Part shown: positions 60,666 to 64,000 of the stretch, piece after piece
Position numbering within the stretch: position 1 is the first letter of the stretch
Layout of the letters: every line of letters starts with the position of its first letter
From: Agaricus subrufescens
Taxonomy: Eukaryota; Basidiomycota; Agaricomycetes; Agaricales; Agaricaceae
Assembly: GCA_029945375.1 (NCBI GenBank)
Contig: CM057061.1
Location: 1,922,001-1,986,000 of the forward strand
Direction of reading: 5' to 3'
DNA length: 64,000 bases
Translations under genes and position numbers: made by a program
The notes under the pieces: generated by a model
What the model saw: the letters and a program-made list of their open reading frames with translations, nothing else
Told to the model about the DNA's origin: nothing
Database searches by the model: none

Positions 60666-62822
60666 ATGCTGCGCCTTCATTATCTGGCTTGTATTATTTT
60701 ATTCTTTCTTCTCGAAAGTGCATTTGCTGGGCCTTCACTCACTCGGGATGCTACAAGTGCATTTCCCGATCTCTACGAGGCCTCTGTAGAGGAACTTCAG
60801 GAAGGACTAGACGCTGGGACATTTACCAGTGTCGACCTCGTCAAGGTTCGTTCTCTGCAAATTCACTCTGATTCTTTCCAGAGCCAAAAGCAAACGTTGT
60901 AGGCCTATTTTGCTCGTATAGATGAAGTCAACCTAAAGGGACCAGCCTTGCGTGCCGTTATCGAGCTAAATCCTTCGGCTCTGTCTCAAGCCGCTGCTTT
61001 GGATCGTGAACGGAAGGCAACGGGCAAGCGAGGATCGCTACATGGGATTCCTATCCTGCTCAAAGTGAACACTTTCATTCCCTGGGGGCTGCGTCTATTA
61101 TCTGTCTGACTATGATTTTAGGATAACATTGCCACTGTCGCCTCCGAGGGTACGCTTTGGGAAAGTATTGCAGTTTCCGTTGACATTCAGACAAAATAGG
61201 CATGAACACGACCGCTGGTTCTTTCAGTCTTCTTGGTTCGATTGTTCCAGATGATGCTGGGGTGGTCAAACGGCTTAGGAAAGCTGGTGCCATCGTTCTT
61301 GGTGGGTGTGACTCATTCCTCTAAAATTATTCCTGTTGGGAATTCATCCTCTTAAAATAGGCAAAGCGAATTTGTCAGAATGGGCGCATTTCCGAGGTAA
61401 TTTACCTTCTGGTTGGTCTGGCCGCGGTCTCCAGTGCACGAATGCATACTTCCCACAGGCTGACCCTTGCGGGTCATCATCTGGTTCCGGTGTTGGTGCA
61501 TCTATTGGCCTTGCTGCCGTCACACTTGGAACAGAGACAGATGGAAGTATAACGTGTCCCTCAAGTAATAATAATGCTGTGGGAATCAAGCCGACCGTTG
61601 GGCTGACATCCCGAGCAGGGGGTGAGGATTCTTTACATTCATGACTGCGGGGGTAACCGAACTGAAATACGAATTGTAGTCATACCAATTTCAGAACATC
61701 AAGATACTGTTGGACCTATTACAAGGTCAATCACTGATGCAGCCATCGTATTATCCGTGATTGCGGGGAGAGACCCAAACGACAACTTTACTCTCGCTCA
61801 ACCCGATCCAGTTCCCGATTTTACTCGGGCGCTAAGGAAGGACGCGCTAAAAGGAAAGCGAATTGGTGTCCCTCGACATGTATTCCTCAACACTTCAATA
61901 TCTGGTGATGATCCTTCAGTAAATGTTGCCTTTGAGAAAGCTCTTCAGGTTATTCGTGGACTTGGCGCGACAGTAGTGGACCCCGCCGATATACCTTCTG
62001 CAGAAGAACTCATCAGGTCAGACAATGAAACCATTGTTCTTGACACCGATTTCAAAGTAAGGGTTTGAGCCGCTTCGTGTTTCCCTTCCTGTTTAACATT
62101 TGCTCAAGGTTCAACTGAACCAATGGTTCGAATCTCTCATTGAAAATCCCTCCGGGGTTCGCAGTCTTGCTGATCTCATTGAATTCGATAACAATAATCC
62201 TAACCTTGAGGAGCCGCCTCAATTCACATCCCAATCTGAGTATGTTTGCTTCAATAAACTCCGCCTGCATTGCTAATAGAAACGTTCAGGTTTATCAGAG
62301 CAGAGGCTACAGAGGGTTTTAACGATGGCTATTTTACTGCGCTCGCATTTGATCGAGACCTTGGCTCGACACGAGGTATTGATGCTGCGCTCAAGCTTCA
62401 CGATTTAGATGCTTTAGTTCTCCCTGCTACAGGGTTCACTACGGTTCCGGCAGGTGAGCTACTTTCTACCTCATCGTAATAAATGAACCAAGCCCGATCT
62501 CGTGTCTAGCCATTGTTGGATATCCGATCATTACCGGTACGCACAAACCTTCTTCTCATCTCGACTCAAACTTATATGCAAAACTGTAGTCCCTCTCGGT
62601 TTCTTCCCGGACAATGTTACAATCGGACGTGCTGGGCCAGACCTCGTCTACCCCGCGCCCGGTGTCCCGTTCGGACTTTCATTCCTTGGGACTGCGTTTT
62701 CTGAATTTGACTTGATCGGTTTCGGCTACGCGTACGAACAAGCGACAAAGACTCGGTTGGCGAGAAAGGCTTTTGCGGCTGCTATTCCGAAAACACAGCT
62801 GGCGGACATTGTCCAGAAGTAG
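60666..62822 (+). CDS. Secreted amidase (amidase signature family), 554 aa
   Basis: Ten exons join in frame: 60666-60845, 60903-61064, 61122-61149, 61200-61301, 61361-61621, 61680-62056, 62109-62239, 62290-62453, 62510-62536, 62590-62822. Residues 1-21 form a signal peptide (LACIILFFLLESAFAG). Landmarks are RGSLHGIPILLKDNIAT (catalytic Lys114), AIVLGKANLSEWAHF, CGSSSGSGVGASIGLA (cis-Ser near 196-198) and GTETDGSITCPSS (nucleophile Ser220). Then come HQDTVGPITRSITDAA and YPIITVPLGF. It should hydrolyse C-N amide bonds outside the cell; the substrate is not predictable. Exons of 28 and 27 bp are notable. Confidence 0.88.
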
Positions 62823-63855
62823 TCATCTTCTTTTTGGGCACATCTCCTTGACTTTTGTTGGATATAGCGTGATTGTTAAGTTGATAAAGAATCTACTTGT
62901 GGAATGGTGTTCAGAACCCGACTGTGAGGATGGAGATGCAGAAAAGGGTAAAGTATATTCAAAATCACTATTTCTTGAAACGGCTCAAACGAGGGTTGGT
63001 CAGTATGCATCAATAAACTGACGGAGATAGGGGCTGAGCCTGTAGGTTTCTATTGAGAGGACATTTCGCCCGTCTCGATCAATTTCGACGACCTGGACAA
63101 GTAGAGTCAATTCTCGGAAAAAGTACTCCTTAAGGTCTGTTTGGGCTTTCGAGTTCAGCACCGTGAAACACTTCCTGTATATGCTTGAACTCAAAATCGA
63201 GCATCATCCTGTTATTCGATCGAAATGTGAGTTAGGGCCGGGAAACTCGAATGTTGCACTGAGTAAAGTCCTTACCGTCAGTCGTTGATCGCCTTTTGGT
63301 TCTGCCTAAACTGGAGAATCCTGTATAAGGCAAACCCTCGCCGAGGCTCACACCACCTTTCTCACTGACATTATTCTGCTCTCATTCATAGTTGCGGGTC
63401 AGAACACCGCCGTCTGGGTGGCGTGACGCTAATCAACTGTATTGGGCTCCTTAACACTCCTTTTTAGTGCCTATAAAAAGTCGAATGAGGATCGATAATG
63501 TCGGCAGCCATTACATGACGTTATGATAAAGCCTCGGGAAGGTAGTAGTTAATTAACAGTATCTACTGATGGCCTATACTGTGTCTCTGGCCATGGCTTT
63601 ACTTCTCGTCTATGTGCTCTGCTACCGGAGCCCAGCCTCGTAGTCCAATTCTCGCAGCTGCTCCCTGCAAAGTTATGCACCGGAGTTAGCAGGCTCTTGC
63701 AGTAAAATATTCGAAACGTTATAGATATTCACACACCGGCGGCAGTTCAGGGTCGCACAGTCTACTCGTCATGAGGTCATCTGCAACCTGCCTGTAACCA
63801 CAGGTCACAATCACTAGTCGGAGGCTGTTCACTTGGGTATCATCCTCCCATCCTC
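62823..63855. other. Intergenic, nothing recognised
   Basis: No coding exon recognised between the amidase stop and the last start codon. The short frame at 62773-63021 overlaps the amidase end and is ignored. Confidence 0.5.
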
Positions 63856-64000
63856 ATGACTAAATCCAAGGTCTATACAGCGTCCGTACCACCCGACGGC
63901 CTATACAAGAAAGACACTCTGCCTCCGCTTACTGAGAAGGAGGGAAGGACGTATGCCGAGGTTTCTCGGCACTTTCTGAGGGCTGATTATAAGATACCCG
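63856..64000 (+). CDS. Possible Sec14-like (CRAL-TRIO) lipid-transfer protein, N-terminal fragment
   Basis: The first 48 codons are open to the window edge. They read MTKSKVYTASVPPDG, then LPPLTEKEGRTYAEVSRHF and ADYKIP. A Pro-Pro-Leu-(T/S)-E motif followed by an amphipathic helix and a short Lys/Pro segment is the usual beginning of fungal Sec14-like proteins. The lipid-binding domain would lie outside the window, so the assignment is tentative. Confidence 0.4.
   Translation, partial: MTKSKVYTASVPPDGLYKKDTLPPLTEKEGRTYAEVSRHFLRADYKIP

Overview
This window is fungal nuclear DNA, most likely from an agaricomycete (Basidiomycota). Genes are split by many short introns of about 42-78 bp with GT/GC-AG borders. 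There is a divergent histone H3/H4 pair with introns. Typical families are present: a DUF6533 membrane protein, a CACTA/Tnp2 transposase and a hypothetical family that I believe is amplified in agaricomycetes. I cannot name the genus. Exon borders were read by eye; where I give an amino-acid length, the joined exons keep frame exactly. Family names come from motif recognition, with no database search.

Layout. 1-13 kb is a transposon graveyard. A LINE 3' part lies against an antisense LINE 5' fragment, inside one Copia element whose 3' LTR ends within a second Copia element. That second element is split by a 2.25-kb LINE derivative flanked by a 14-bp target duplication. Reverse-strand Copia LTRs and reverse transcriptase follow, then a broken unknown gene, then a 1.58-kb element with ~345-bp terminal inverted repeats and TA flanks. 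12.3-26 kb holds degenerate or unrecognised genes, a three-exon orphan gene, a broken copy of the amplified family, a Tnp2 transposase with three in-frame TGA codons, and repeats.

26.7-32.6 kb is ordinary single-copy sequence: tRNA 2'-phosphotransferase (TPT1) divergent from an F-BAR/RhoGAP gene, then a secreted, probably GPI-anchored aspartic protease. 33.4-38.2 kb and 48.2-50.6 kb carry copies of one duplicated segment that encodes a small two-repeat protein. Between them lie histones H3 and H4, an F-box protein, a protein kinase and an orphan gene. 50.9-64 kb holds condensin subunit BRN1, a divergent coiled-coil orphan, a DUF6533 protein, a METTL21-type methyltransferase, a secreted amidase, and the first codons of a possible Sec14-like protein at the right edge.

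How the genes relate. There is no operon-like unit. Three gene pairs (TPT1/RhoGAP, H3/H4, BRN1/coiled-coil) share short divergent promoters of 31, 229 and 88 bp, and each contains the heptamer CACGTGA. The most notable observations are the ORF1-only LINE with its target duplication, the long-inverted-repeat element, the gene-carrying segmental duplication beside a duplicated BRN1 3' end, and a two-residue insertion in histone H3 next to Lys27.
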